Shown here: in pieces, positions 1 to 9,444 of the stretch
How positions within the stretch are numbered: the stretch's first letter is position 1
How the letters are laid out: every line of letters begins with the position of its first letter
DNA from: Verrucomicrobiales bacterium
GTDB lineage: Bacteria > Verrucomicrobiota > Verrucomicrobiia > Verrucomicrobiales > SLCJ01
DNA length: 64,000 nt
Direction: 5' to 3'
Assembly (NCBI GenBank): GCA_024636835.1
Contig: JAGXGH010000047.1
Coordinates: forward strand, 1 to 64,000
Notes under the pieces: generated by a model
Databases searched by the model: none
What the model saw: the letters and a program-made list of their open reading frames with translations, nothing else
Told to the model about the DNA's origin: nothing
Program-made: the position numbers and the translations under genes

Positions 1-19
1 AGATGTGTATAAGAGACAG
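1..19. other. Tn5/Nextera mosaic end (sequencing adapter remnant)
   Basis: The first 19 bases read AGATGTGTATAAGAGACAG, which is exactly the Tn5 transposase mosaic end used in tagmentation libraries. It sits at base 1, so it is almost certainly an untrimmed adapter at a contig end and not genomic DNA. The last six codons of the gene running off this edge (Leu-Ser-Leu-Ile-His-Ile on the minus strand) are translated adapter. Confidence 0.96.
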
Positions 20-2650
20 ATCCAACACCATGCGTGAAAAATCCTCGTAACCTTCTGCCTGCAGCTCATCGGCTGAATAAGCGCGTAGCGAAAGTGTCTT
101 CATATCGAGCCGTTGGATATTGCGCTGCGTAGCAATCCACAATTCGTCATCATCGACGGTCAACGCGATCACTCGATTGTCATGACTGCATTCACCCAAT
201 TCACCTGGCAACGGGCGGGGTTTGCGCATTTGCTCCGGCAGGTCGCCATCGAGCCACAAGTGACCAACCGCCCAGTCGCCGATGCGGATTCTAAACAGTC
301 CGTGCAGTGTGCCCGCCCACACATACCCGTTACCTACGGTTATCGTCAATACTGCCTCGCCCAACGCGATCCGTGTTACCGGCGTGCCATCATGTTTGAA
401 CACCGACACCCCCCATGGGTGGCCAGCATATACATACTCATCATCACAGACCATGTCCAAGACCGTCAGAGTCGACGCCACCATCCGCACCCCATCCGGA
501 GCATTGGCCCAACCAATATCCGGTCCCACCTGCTGACTCGCAAAACTTCCGCTCTGACGCCGACGCAGTTGCCTCAATCCGGCATGCTCCTCACCCTTCG
601 ACCACAGTTGGTCGAGTTCGGCCATGGTGGCGGTATCCGCATGATGCACCAACAACGCGTGGCAGGCATTGATGTCTTCCTCATGACCGTTGCTGTCAAT
701 GTAGCTACCATCACGCAGCTTCATGTCGAACGGGGCGTTTTTTCGAGCCATCCGCATACCAAGCGCACGCAGGTCATCCAGCCGCCCTACCTTCTCATAC
801 ATGCGCATCAAGCGGTAAGCGAGATCGTAGTGGCTGCGAAACTTCAGCGCGTGATACTGACCTTCGCGACGCTCAAAATCAATCTTCGCCCTGCCCTCCA
901 ATAAGTCTTCCAGCCCGCGAATGGCATCCGCTCCGGCAAACCGCTCCTCCAATTCCATCAGTTCGATGCGAATGGTCGCGTCATCCGGAAACATCTCGTG
1001 CAGTTCCCGCAGCAACACCGCACCATGCCCCTCCTTCCGAAAATTCAATTCCCAACCCCAAAGCCGAGATCGATAGTCCTCCATCCCCTGGACGCTGGCC
1101 ACCAAGACCTTGGCACATTGCTCCCACTCCCCCAGCATCCAGAACAACGCCGCCTGCTCTTCGGGTATCTTCACCACCTTCAACCGGTTCCGCATCCAAT
1201 CGGTAAACTCAGCACTTCGCTCGACCGCCTCAAACCGCTTGGCCGCAGCCTCCAATGCGTTCAGATCGCAGCGCGAGGTCTCCAATTCCACCAACACCCC
1301 CTGTAACAACTTGTCGGTATCTCCCTGCGAGGCGCGAAGGCGCGTCAGACGTCGGGCTGCATCCTTCCGCGCACCAGCCATCCCAACCTGAACCTGAAAC
1401 TGTCCCCACCATAACTGCTGCTGCTCCATCGCATCCTCATCGATGTCGGGCAGCGACAAGGACTCACCCACCGGCATCGCCAGCAAGCCCTCGTAGTGCC
1501 GCACAGCCTCTTCGTATTGCTGTAACTCCTCATTCACCAGGCCGCATCGGTAGGCGGTAGTCGCAGCCGAAAAATCCATCTGATCGATGTATGTTATCTC
1601 TAGTGCCAGCGCATCGTCCGCCCGCCCTTGATGCAGACGTATCCTCGCCAGCAACCTCAATGCCGACACCTGGCCATCGGCGATCCACCCTTCCACCGCT
1701 GTCACCAACTCTTCTTCTTTGCCCGCATTGCGAAATTCACCAAACACCAAGCGCACGAATTCCTTGCGCGAAACTCCATTCGACCCTTCAAACATTTGAC
1801 CATACTTCATTCCCACCCGAGCCGGAGCCTTGCGATAGGTGGCCGCTTTTTTCGCCGATAGAGGTTTGGCCATTACCGGATTAATCACGTTCGGGTTGCG
1901 GTCCATGTCGACCTGCCGCAACACCTCCAGTAGCAGCGCCAGGGACTCATCTCCCATTTCCCTCTTCTTCAGAAAAAACGCATAATCGATGGCAAACTGC
2001 AATCCCATGCCGTCATGGCCAGCTGGCGTCACTAACAACCACCGCGTTTCCGCCCCTGTTGCTGTATTCATTACCGGCTGAGCGAGCACATAAGGTTCCG
2101 TGCGCCGCTGATGCATCGCCCACACGCGCCGAAACTCAGTCGCCGCCTCATCCCATGCCTCCATCGCAATGAACCGCCGTAACAGTAAATTATCCCGGTG
2201 ACTTCCCGGCCCTACCCGAAACGGCAAATCACGCCCTCCCCACATCGACGACACCTCAGGCTCGACCGGATAATAATCGTGCAACAGAGATTCACTTTTG
2301 GCTTCGGCAGCCTCCAGCTCAGCGGCAACCCGGCGATACTCTGCGAGTGCCTCGTCCTTGCGACCCAAGGCCAACAACAAATCCCCCCGCACCACCTTAA
2401 CCATTGGACCAAGCGCGTCATCAGGCGGAGATTCCAACAACTTGAGAAAATCCCCAGCCTTTGACCTGCCCAAAGCGATTGCCGTAAACTCGGCTCCAGG
2501 GACGCCGAGGCAAGCCATGAACGCCTCATCGCGATTTTCCTGTCTCTTGAGCTCCAACACCTGTTGAAATTGCTCGTCGTACGATTCCGCCCAAGTCATT
2601 GGCGTCATTCCCAACAACAGCCCAACCAACAAACTCGGAATACGCTCCAT
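20..2650 (-). CDS. Large secreted protein: helical repeat region plus propeller-like C-terminus (3' end missing)
   Basis: An uninterrupted minus-strand frame runs from an ATG at 2650 off the left edge, giving at least 877 residues with no stop. It begins with a signal peptide (MERIPSLLVGLLLGMTPMTWA, cut before ESYDEQ), so the product is exported. Residues from about 25 to 700 are rich in short helical segments (for example RKDEALAEYRRVAAEL, GRADDALALE, QQYEEAVRHYEGLLAM) that resemble tetratricopeptide-type repeats. From about residue 730 the sequence changes to beta-rich blades such as DDEYVYAGHPWGVSVF, NGYVWAGTLHGLFRI and DDELWIATQRNIQRLD, typical of a beta-propeller. I do not recognise the family. 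The real 3' end lies outside the window because the edge is adapter. Confidence in the frame is high; a function cannot be given. Confidence 0.85.
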
Positions 2651-2724
2651 CACAATTGATGACTGTTATACAAACGTCAGTTAACTGACCATCAAAAACA
2701 CTCCGTGCTTCCGGATATGTGCTT

Positions 2725-2940
2725 TTAATCTTCCACGGAATCTGAGCAGCTACCCTCTGCGTCCAGCCATGAAAGCATCTGATTGATGTGAAACAGGTTG
2801 CGATAGCTTCGATGCGCTTCTGAATAGCGCTCCAACAAGTCGTCAATTCCTGATATATCCAATGTTCCCAAACGTCCAGCTGCTATATGCCGTTTTTCGG
2901 CACCACTGTGAAAAATCCTAAACAGTAGATGATCGTCCAA
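2725..2940 (-). CDS. Possible small protein of unknown function (weak)
   Basis: A 71-codon minus-strand frame that would have to start at TTG; upstream it is open to an in-frame TAA with no ATG or GTG. Composition is protein-like (ends AEGSCSDSVED), but there is no clear ribosome binding site, no signal peptide and no recognisable domain. It lies just upstream of the large secreted gene and in the same direction. It may equally be a remnant or chance. Confidence 0.25.
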   Translation of the reverse strand: MDDHLLFRIFHSGAEKRHIAAGRLGTLDISGIDDLLERYSEAHRSYRNLFHINQMLSWLDAEGSCSDSVED

Positions 2941-3000
2941 ATCTGAGTCGTGCAGGAGGACTGTCCTGCTCGTCTTATTATATATCTATTTTTCGGCGCA

Positions 3001-3393
3001 TTAGCGAATGAAGAACCCGGCTACTTTACCATTCTTTATCGACAGCTCCGCAAGCATATCCGGAACTCCTTCCTTCTCATAGTCTATTTTCCAATAGTAG
3101 GTCTTCATAGCCCCTCGATTCAGAACACCCATGTAATTCTTCTTGTAGCCATTCTTCATCAACGGAGAAATTTGTTCTGAAACCTGCTTGAGCGTCTCCG
3201 TAGTCATCGCGGTCTTCATGGCTTCGTCACAGACTGATTCGAACTTTTTAAGATCGTTGTTCTGAGTAGCTTCAAGAAGAGTCCCGAGGATTAGTGCTTC
3301 CTCTTTAGGTGCTTCCTCTGCAATGGCTCCAAGAGTGACGCTTATCAGTGCTGCGAATGTAAGTAATGTTGTTTTCATTGATTTGATCTTCAT
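3001..3393 (-). CDS. Small exported protein, DUF3887-like
   Basis: A 130-residue protein with an N-terminal signal peptide (MKTTLLTFAALISVTLGAIA, cut before EEAPKEEA). The start could be the first ATG at 3393 or the ATG five codons later at 3378; neither has a convincing Shine-Dalgarno sequence, and the second gives the more usual signal-peptide length. The mature part has an acidic helix (LLEATQNNDLKKFESVCDEAMK) and a beta-rich tail (KTYYWKIDYEKEGVPDMLAELSI) that resembles the small DUF3887/NTF2-like secreted domains. The family assignment is tentative. It is single, with the 125-bp repeat element upstream. Confidence 0.7.
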   Translation of the reverse strand: MKIKSMKTTLLTFAALISVTLGAIAEEAPKEEALILGTLLEATQNNDLKKFESVCDEAMKTAMTTETLKQVSEQISPLMKNGYKKNYMGVLNRGAMKTYYWKIDYEKEGVPDMLAELSIKNGKVAGFFIR

Positions 3394-3524
3394 TTTATTA
3401 GCAGGTCAAAGGACACAGCACCCTTTACTGGGAAGGAACACTTCGACGATAGGTTAAGGGTTGCATTTCTGAGATACGATTCTAAACCACGACATTCTAA
3501 ACCACGCGATCATCAAATGTAGGA

Positions 3525-3667
3525 GTCAGGAGTGAATGGCACTGTTTTAAGCGATAGTTCGGGAGTTTAAGAGAACCGCGAACATCGCTCACACGGGCGA
3601 GACGCACCGTGCTCCTTGAATGATTCACGCCGATGGCGCTCTTAAAACAGTGCCATTCACTCCTGAC
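3525..3667. repeat. 125-143 bp inverted-repeat element, copy 1
   Basis: Bounded by perfect 27-bp terminal inverted repeats at 3525-3551 and 3641-3667, with the inner half reading GAATGGCACTGTTTTAAG. The core 3571-3620 (GAACCGCGAA, then CGCTCACACGGGCGAGACGC) is shared, in the opposite orientation, with the element at 43558-43682. The central unit (3534-3658) is 125 bp in both copies. There is no open frame inside, so it is a MITE-like or structured intergenic element. Confidence 0.85.
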
Positions 3668-3673
3668 CCTTTT

Positions 3674-4687
3674 TTATTTTATGAAAAACAAGTTTTCGTT
3701 GGCTTGTAACCATTTGATTCGTTGGTCGCAATCTTCAATCAACTTCCTGATCTCAGCCAATTGGACATGCCCAAAAAATCCTCGTTCGGCATCGCGATTC
3801 TTAAAGTACTTACCTGGAATTAGAACGACATCCGCTTCCTTCGTTTTTAGATTTGCTGTAACAGAGTAAGACCTCCCCCCGTCTTCTTCCGACTTAAATG
3901 AATATGGCTTACCAGCATCTACGGCTTCCAATGCTGCCGATATCTCCTTGAGGAGACCTGCAACCCAGGCTCCGCTTAACGTGCCATTCAACTCACCGTC
4001 TACCGAATAGAGGCACAGCTGATGTTCTACATAATATCGAGGAGCTTTTCCAAAAGAGTGTGAAGCAACTGAAATCTCGTATCCAATTCCTCTTCCTGAA
4101 ACCGTTCCAATCGGCGTATTCAGAAAATATCCAATCGACTGAGGAGCCCTTGCCTTTTCGATCGGTGTTGGCATTGCGTCGTCGTGTAGCAACTTTTTAT
4201 ACCATGCTTCTCCAGATCTTGCCTGTGCAAGTGCTTTTCTAACCTTGACTGCTTCACGCGGAAGGAATTCCGCCTTTTCCTCCCCACGGCTCATTCGAAT
4301 CAACTTCTTGCCGCTAACATCAACTACTTCATAGGTAGTTTCCTTATCCCCTCTATATGTCTTTGTAGTCACCACTTCCCGAAATTCTTTGTCTTTCTGA
4401 GCTGCATCCCCAGCCGCGAGGAATGCTTTGATATCGGCGTCAGAAAGCATTCGTTGACCAGCCTCGAATTCATAACAATCAACGTCGATAGATGTTGACC
4501 CCTTTGGCTCTTCAGCACTTCGTGAAACGCGGACCGTGACATTCAATCGGGCTCCCTCCTCTCTTTGGTTTAACCAATCTTTCGTCTCCACACTCACGAA
4601 GAAATTGTTAAAAGGAATCAAATCCCCTCCCGACAAAGGAAGAACCAGAAGTAGCAATAGTACCAGAAAGGATGGATAAGTCTTCAT
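3674..4687 (-). CDS. Exported protein of unknown function
   Basis: About 337 residues from the ATG at 4687, which opens a strong signal peptide (MKTYPSFLVLLLLLVLPLSG before GDLIPFNNFF). A longer frame reaches 4768 but its extra 27 residues precede the signal peptide and look non-coding. The mature protein is soluble, mixed alpha/beta, rich in Lys and Glu (for example TYRGDKETTYEVVDVSGKKL) and ends with a helical ADVVLIPGKYFKNRDAERG...IRKLIEDCDQRIKWLQ segment. I do not recognise the family. Its stop lies only 7 bases from the end of the 125-bp repeat element. Confidence 0.75.
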   Translation of the reverse strand: MKTYPSFLVLLLLLVLPLSGGDLIPFNNFFVSVETKDWLNQREEGARLNVTVRVSRSAEEPKGSTSIDVDCYEFEAGQRMLSDADIKAFLAAGDAAQKDKEFREVVTTKTYRGDKETTYEVVDVSGKKLIRMSRGEEKAEFLPREAVKVRKALAQARSGEAWYKKLLHDDAMPTPIEKARAPQSIGYFLNTPIGTVSGRGIGYEISVASHSFGKAPRYYVEHQLCLYSVDGELNGTLSGAWVAGLLKEISAALEAVDAGKPYSFKSEEDGGRSYSVTANLKTKEADVVLIPGKYFKNRDAERGFFGHVQLAEIRKLIEDCDQRIKWLQANENLFFIK

Positions 4688-5405
4688 TTTTTCGCAGATA
4701 GATGTAGGGACATCGGTTCCCGGTTGCCCCCCGCAAATACGGGCGCGCCGAACTACCGCACCGGGCACCTCGGAGAACGCGCAATTAGAGCAACACTTGT
4801 CCTTGGTTGGGTTTGTTTTCTTACTTAATTATGCAGGTTCTTTAACCTAGTGCAATTCAGGAGTATAGGGAAGCACCACGATCTTCACAGCAAAGATCTA
4901 GACACCTTATTTAATGTTTTGGCCGAGGTTTTCAGCCGCGAATAAGTACAAAAGTCGCAAAACTAGATGGCGGTATTCTGTAGCTGCGTTTTGTAAATAT
5001 CGAACGGGGGGAAGTGCAGCTGCGCCGGAGACGAGGTGTTATACCACTTGCAGACTTATCTTGGCTGAATGATTTGAGAAAGGGTAAGATAGCCAGGCTT
5101 CGCAATATCATGATGACGGCGCGCCTTTTCCGCCTGGCGTCGTTGTTCCTTGGTCGAGTGGCTCGCCACACTGCCTCGTCACGCCTAGCCAGACGAAAAA
5201 TTCACTGCCGTCATTCAACCAATCTCACTCTGCAAATGGTATTAGCCGACACGTCTAACCTACATTTCATTCGGCACTTAGAGAGCCGACACACCTCCCC
5301 CACCCTTAAATATAAGTTACTTAATACGAACTATATATGTTCGAAGCTCTCACCGTAACTCACCTGTTGGCCACACTTTGACAATGTAGCTACAGGAGGT
5401 GCAAT

Positions 5406-5440
5406 TCTCCAATCTCCAATCTCCAATCTCCATTCTCTAT
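5406..5440. repeat. Short tandem repeat, 7-bp unit
   Basis: Three to four consecutive copies of a CTCCAAT unit, followed by decaying copies (CTCCATT, CTCTATT, CCTCCAATT). It lies in non-coding DNA downstream of lpd. Confidence 0.8.
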
Positions 5441-5473
5441 TCCTCCAATTCCGAGTCAACTCCCCTACTCTGC

Positions 5474-5514
5474 AAAAAAACCTCCTGTGACAGCTGGTGC
5501 TGCCTCAGGAGGTT
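5474..5514 (-). terminator. Rho-independent terminator of the pdh-lpd operon
   Basis: Read on the minus strand, AACCTCCTG and CAGGAGGTT form a 9-bp stem around an 18-base loop, followed directly by a run of seven T. It starts 51 bases after the lpd stop codon, in the right direction to end the operon. Confidence 0.88.
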
Positions 5515-5565
5515 GAAATACTATTTGTATAGTAGATATCCCAGATTGAGGTCGTCAACTAGCGA

Positions 5566-6951
5566 TTAGATATGAATTGCCATGCCGTGAACGGCGCCGG
5601 TGGCTTCGTGGATGGCTTCCGCAAGTGTTGGGTGGGCGTGGATGGTGTCCTCGATCTCATCGATGGTGACTTCCAGGTTCATGCCCAAACCAAACTCAGC
5701 AATGAGCTCGGTCGCATTGTCTCCGATGATGTGTGCACCAAGCACTTCTCCGTGCTCTTCGCCGACGATGATTTTGACGAATCCTTCCGGCTCGCCAACG
5801 GCGAGTGCTTTGCCGATGGCTTGGAATGGGAATTGACCGACTTTGTAGGCGATGCCTTTTTCTTTCGCTGCGCGCTCGGTGAGACCGATGCTGGCGACTT
5901 GTGGGTGGCAGTACGTGCAGCCTGGGAAGAGATCGACACGTTTTGGTGTATGTCCTTCTTTATAAAGACCTTCCACACACTGAACAGCCTCGTAGGAGGC
6001 GGTGTGAGCGAGCCATGGCGGTCCGATGATGTCCCCTACTGCGAATACGCCCTTCATGGACGTCTCGTAGCGGTCGTTTACTTTGATGTAACCGCGGTCG
6101 AGAGTGAGCTCTTTGCCACCGGGAAAAACTGGGGCAACACCGATAGCAACCAAGCAAACATCTGCGGAGAGTGTCTCTTTCTTGCCTTTTTCGTTTTCGA
6201 TGGTGATTTCCACACCCGAGTCGGTGACTTTTGTTTCGGTCGTTTTGTAGCCGAGCTTTAGACCGATTTTCTGCTTTTTGAACGAGCGTTCGAGGGCTTT
6301 GGAAACGTCGGTATCTTCGACAGGAAGCAGGTTGGGCAACATCTCGACGATGGTGACCTTGGTTCCGTAAGCGTTGTAGAAATAGGCGAACTCGACACCG
6401 ATGGCACCGGCGCCGATGACGATCATTTCTTTCGGCTGCTTCTTAAGAGTCATGGCATCTTTCGAGCCGATGACTGATGTGCCATTGAATGGAAGTGGTG
6501 GTAGCTCGCGGGTTTTACAACCGGTGGCAACGAGGATGTGCTTGGCGGTATGTGTTTCCTTGCCGCCGTCCGTCAATTCGACTTCGACGGTGGAGTTTCC
6601 AACGATGGATGCTTTGCCGCGGATGTAATCGATTTTGTTCTTCTTGAAGAGAAACTCAATCCCGCCTGCGAGTTTATCAGAAACAGTGCGCGAGCGACCG
6701 ATGACTTTTTCCCAGTCGTAGGAAAGACCTTCGATTTTCATCCCGAACTCATCGGCGCGATGAGCCATGGTGTGATAGAGCTCGGCGTTTTTAAGTAGTG
6801 CTTTGGTTGGGATACATCCCCAGTTCAAGCAAGTGCCACCAGCGCGGTCCATTTCGACGCAGGCGACTTTTTTTCCAAGTTGAGCTGCGCGAATCGCGCC
6901 AACATATCCGGCAGGGCCGCCGCCGATAACAAGAAGATCGTATGATGCCAT
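5566..6951 (-). CDS. lpdA: Dihydrolipoyl dehydrogenase (E3)
   Basis: A 461-residue flavoprotein that reoxidises the dihydrolipoyl arm of pyruvate dehydrogenase with NAD+. The N-terminal FAD-binding motif VIGGGPAGYVGAIRAAQ (residues 8-24) is followed by the redox-active disulfide in GGTCLNWGCIPTK (Cys41 and Cys46). An NAD-binding motif VIGAGAIGVEFA lies mid-protein, the second FAD motif is FAVGDI, and the C-terminal active-site His/Glu lies in HAHPTLAEAIHEA. Length is normal for the family. It is the last gene of the operon, 64 bases after the E2 gene, and ends in a strong terminator. Very confident. Confidence 0.97.
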   Translation of the reverse strand: MASYDLLVIGGGPAGYVGAIRAAQLGKKVACVEMDRAGGTCLNWGCIPTKALLKNAELYHTMAHRADEFGMKIEGLSYDWEKVIGRSRTVSDKLAGGIEFLFKKNKIDYIRGKASIVGNSTVEVELTDGGKETHTAKHILVATGCKTRELPPLPFNGTSVIGSKDAMTLKKQPKEMIVIGAGAIGVEFAYFYNAYGTKVTIVEMLPNLLPVEDTDVSKALERSFKKQKIGLKLGYKTTETKVTDSGVEITIENEKGKKETLSADVCLVAIGVAPVFPGGKELTLDRGYIKVNDRYETSMKGVFAVGDIIGPPWLAHTASYEAVQCVEGLYKEGHTPKRVDLFPGCTYCHPQVASIGLTERAAKEKGIAYKVGQFPFQAIGKALAVGEPEGFVKIIVGEEHGEVLGAHIIGDNATELIAEFGLGMNLEVTIDEIEDTIHAHPTLAEAIHEATGAVHGMAIHI

Positions 6952-7015
6952 GGTAATTTAGATTTAAGACTGTGAGAAGATAGATTTGAGACTGGATGTT
7001 TCAATGAGGCAGCGC

Positions 7016-8329
7016 TTAGACCAACATCAGGGCTGGTTGCTCGATGCGCTTGCCGAGTTCGGCGAGGAAGGTGGCTGCTACGGATCCATCGACAACGCGG
7101 TGGTCGCAGGAAAGCCCAAGCCACATGCGAAGTCCGACTTTAATTTCGCCATCGACGACGACCGGCTTCTGCTTGATCGCGCCGACAGAAACGATGGCCG
7201 CTTGCGGTGGGTTGATGATGGCATCGAAGTGGTCGATTCCCCAAGCACCCAGGTTGGACACGGTGATGGTACCACCGTCGAACTCGTCGGGCTTGAGCTT
7301 TTTATCGCGTGAACGAACAGCGAGATCCTTCACGGCTTTGGAAATATCGAGTAGTGATTTATTCGCTGCGTCTTTAATGACCGGTGTCACCAAGCCATCG
7401 TCGACCGAGATAGCTACAGACAAACCAATCTTGGCAAACTTGACGATGGAATCTGCATTCCATGAGGCATTTATATCTGGGACTGCGGTGGCAGCACCGA
7501 CGGTCGCTTTGAGAATAAAATCATTCACCGAGTATTTGTTGCCGTTTTCGCGCTGTGCTTCTGAAGCGTTCACTTGCTTGCGCAGTTCCATCAAAGGACC
7601 GGCGTCGACTTCCATGCGGAGATAGAAGTGTGGAAGCTGGGTTTTCGATGCGAGTAGGCGATCGGCGATGATTTTGCGCATCGTCGAGAGTTGGACGATT
7701 TCATCTTCTTCGCCGACTTTCGGCATGATGATGGGCAGTGCGGAAGTTGGTGCGGCGTTAGCGGCGGCAGCTGGAGCGGCGGTAACTCCTTCCTCGGCGG
7801 CTTTTAGCACGTCGGCTTTCACCACTCGACCACCGGGACCTGTGCCGCGGCCTTTCAGTGCACCGAGTGGGATGCCTTTTTCCTTGGCAATTTTCTTGGC
7901 GAGCGGTGAGGCTTTCACACGTGTACCATCATCTACTACTGGAGTCGTAGGCTCTGGAGATGGGGTAGGGGAGGGAGACTTGGCACCATCGGTTGTCTCT
8001 TTCTTTTTCTTTTTCTCTTCCGGTGCAGGAGTTGAAGGAGCGTCCTTGGCTTTGTCTTCGCCGACGCTGTCCAAGGCGGATGCATCTTCGCCATCAGCGA
8101 GAAGGGCGACCATTTTGCCACCGACTTCAATCTTCTCGCCTTCGTTGATGTAAATTTCGTGGACGGTTCCGTCGTCGAAGGCTTCCATTTCCATGGTCGC
8201 TTTATCGGTTTCGACTTCGGCGATAATCTGTCCCATCTCCACGGAATCACCTTTCTTGATCATCCACTTGAGGAGTGTTCCCTCGGTCATCGTGTCCGAG
8301 AGTTTTGGCATCTTAATAAGCGTTGGCAT
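7016..8329 (-). CDS. pdhC: Pyruvate dehydrogenase E2, dihydrolipoamide acetyltransferase
   Basis: A 437-residue E2 subunit that passes the acetyl group from lipoate to CoA. Domains in order: one lipoyl domain (residues 1-80, with the lipoylated lysine Lys43 in ETDKATME), an Ala/Pro/Lys/Glu-rich linker (about 82-135), a peripheral-subunit-binding domain (about 136-172, SPLAKKIAKEKGIPL and GTGPGGRVVKADV) and the catalytic core (about 195-437). The core ends with the active-site motif DHRVVDG, with catalytic His410. A single lipoyl domain, in a gene placed after E1-alpha and E1-beta, is typical of the Gram-positive/mitochondrial-type complex rather than the E. coli homodimeric E1 type. Confidence 0.96.
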   Translation of the reverse strand: MPTLIKMPKLSDTMTEGTLLKWMIKKGDSVEMGQIIAEVETDKATMEMEAFDDGTVHEIYINEGEKIEVGGKMVALLADGEDASALDSVGEDKAKDAPSTPAPEEKKKKKETTDGAKSPSPTPSPEPTTPVVDDGTRVKASPLAKKIAKEKGIPLGALKGRGTGPGGRVVKADVLKAAEEGVTAAPAAAANAAPTSALPIIMPKVGEEDEIVQLSTMRKIIADRLLASKTQLPHFYLRMEVDAGPLMELRKQVNASEAQRENGNKYSVNDFILKATVGAATAVPDINASWNADSIVKFAKIGLSVAISVDDGLVTPVIKDAANKSLLDISKAVKDLAVRSRDKKLKPDEFDGGTITVSNLGAWGIDHFDAIINPPQAAIVSVGAIKQKPVVVDGEIKVGLRMWLGLSCDHRVVDGSVAATFLAELGKRIEQPALMLV

Positions 8330-8394
8330 CTTTAGTATAAGTTTGCTAGTGGGCAGTTTTCAGTTCTTAGCTCTAAAAGCGAAGGCAGTGATCG

Positions 8395-9378
8395 TTAGGC
8401 AATGGTGAGGACTTTTTCGACGATGCGGCGAGCGTTGGGCAATTGTTCTTTCTCGATGCCCGGCGAATAGATCGCTGGAGCATCGATGGTGTTTACGCGC
8501 AGCACCGGTGCGTCGAGGTCATCGAAGGCTTTTTCCTGGACGATTGCTGTGATCATTGCAGACACACCGCAGAACGGTTTGGACTCATCGACAACTACTA
8601 TTCGATGGGTTTTGCGAACGGAATTTAGAATCGCTTCTTCATCGAGCGGACGGATCGAACGAAGGTCGATCACTTCTGCGGAAATGTTGTGCTCTTCGGC
8701 AAGCTTCTCGGCGGCTTCAAGAGCTTGCAGAACCGATGCACCATGGGCGACGAGTGTGATATCGCTGCCTTCGCGTTTGCAGTCGGCAAGACCGAGTGGG
8801 ATGACGAAATCACCGTCTTCCGGATCGGGCACAGGGCCGACATTTCCGTAGAGCAAGGTGCTCTCCATGAAGTAGACAGGGTCGTTATCACGAATAGCTG
8901 ATTTGATCAGACCCTTGGCATCAGCTGGAGTGGCTGGCGAGCAGACTTTCAAACCCGGGAAGGCAGCAAAAAGACCTTCAGGCGTGTGCGAGTGGGTAGC
9001 GCCTACGCCGGTGCCACCGTTGGCAGGTCCACGGACGACAATCGGGCAATTGATCAATCCACCGGACATATAGCGCACGTTGGCGGCGTTGTTGACGAGT
9101 TGGTCAAAGGCGACGGAGTGGAATGACCAGAACATCAGTTCCATAACTGGACGAATGCCGAGCATCGAGGCTCCGATACCCATTCCCATGAATCCTGCTT
9201 CAGAGATTGGGGTGTCGACGATACGTTTGCAGCCCCATTTCTCCCACAGGCCTTCGGTGACTTTATAGGCTCCGTTATACTGGGCTACCTCTTCACCCAT
9301 GATGACGACATTTTCGTCACGTGTGAGTTCTTCATCGAGGCCTTCGCGGAGTGCGTGGCGATAGGAAAGTTCGCGCAT
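8395..9378 (-). CDS. pdhB: Pyruvate dehydrogenase E1 component, beta subunit
   Basis: A 327-residue transketolase-like subunit that pairs with E1-alpha to decarboxylate pyruvate on thiamine diphosphate. Typical motifs are MGEEVAQYNGAYKVT and DTPISEAGFMGMGIGASMLG (the invariant Glu that activates the cofactor), RGPANGGTGVGATHSH, and the C-terminal transketolase domain VIDLRSIRPLDEE. Start is the ATG at 9378. It lies 66 bases downstream of pdhA and 65 upstream of pdhC, an even spacing that fits one transcript. Confidence 0.96.
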   Translation of the reverse strand: MRELSYRHALREGLDEELTRDENVVIMGEEVAQYNGAYKVTEGLWEKWGCKRIVDTPISEAGFMGMGIGASMLGIRPVMELMFWSFHSVAFDQLVNNAANVRYMSGGLINCPIVVRGPANGGTGVGATHSHTPEGLFAAFPGLKVCSPATPADAKGLIKSAIRDNDPVYFMESTLLYGNVGPVPDPEDGDFVIPLGLADCKREGSDITLVAHGASVLQALEAAEKLAEEHNISAEVIDLRSIRPLDEEAILNSVRKTHRIVVVDESKPFCGVSAMITAIVQEKAFDDLDAPVLRVNTIDAPAIYSPGIEKEQLPNARRIVEKVLTIA

Positions 9379-9444
9379 AATAAATGAGAAAGTTGGCTGG
9401 ATTATCTACGGGTTAAATAGTAGGTCAGCATATCTACTAGATGT

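Larger units (their letters stand above)
4688..5565. other. Long intergenic region
   Basis: About 880 bases without a convincing gene. Short open frames exist on both strands (4932-5171 minus, 5014-5358 plus), but they overlap each other, lack ribosome sites and have basic, low-complexity translations. The region holds a 7-bp tandem repeat (CTCCAAT units, about 5407-5436) and the terminator of the pyruvate dehydrogenase operon at 5474-5514. The 4900-5250 stretch could be remnant mobile DNA, but I cannot identify it. Confidence 0.6.

Noticed and set aside
113-904. 263-codon plus-strand open frame at the left edge
   Set aside because: It lies opposite an 877-codon uninterrupted minus-strand gene with a signal peptide and repeat structure; its translation is low-complexity His/Gln/Arg-rich and has no domain.
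4932-5358. Overlapping short frames on both strands in the gap before lpd
   Set aside because: Basic, low-complexity translations, no ribosome site and mutual overlap; at most remnants of mobile DNA.
5572-6261. 229-codon plus-strand frame inside lpd
   Set aside because: Antisense shadow of a fully conserved dihydrolipoyl dehydrogenase.
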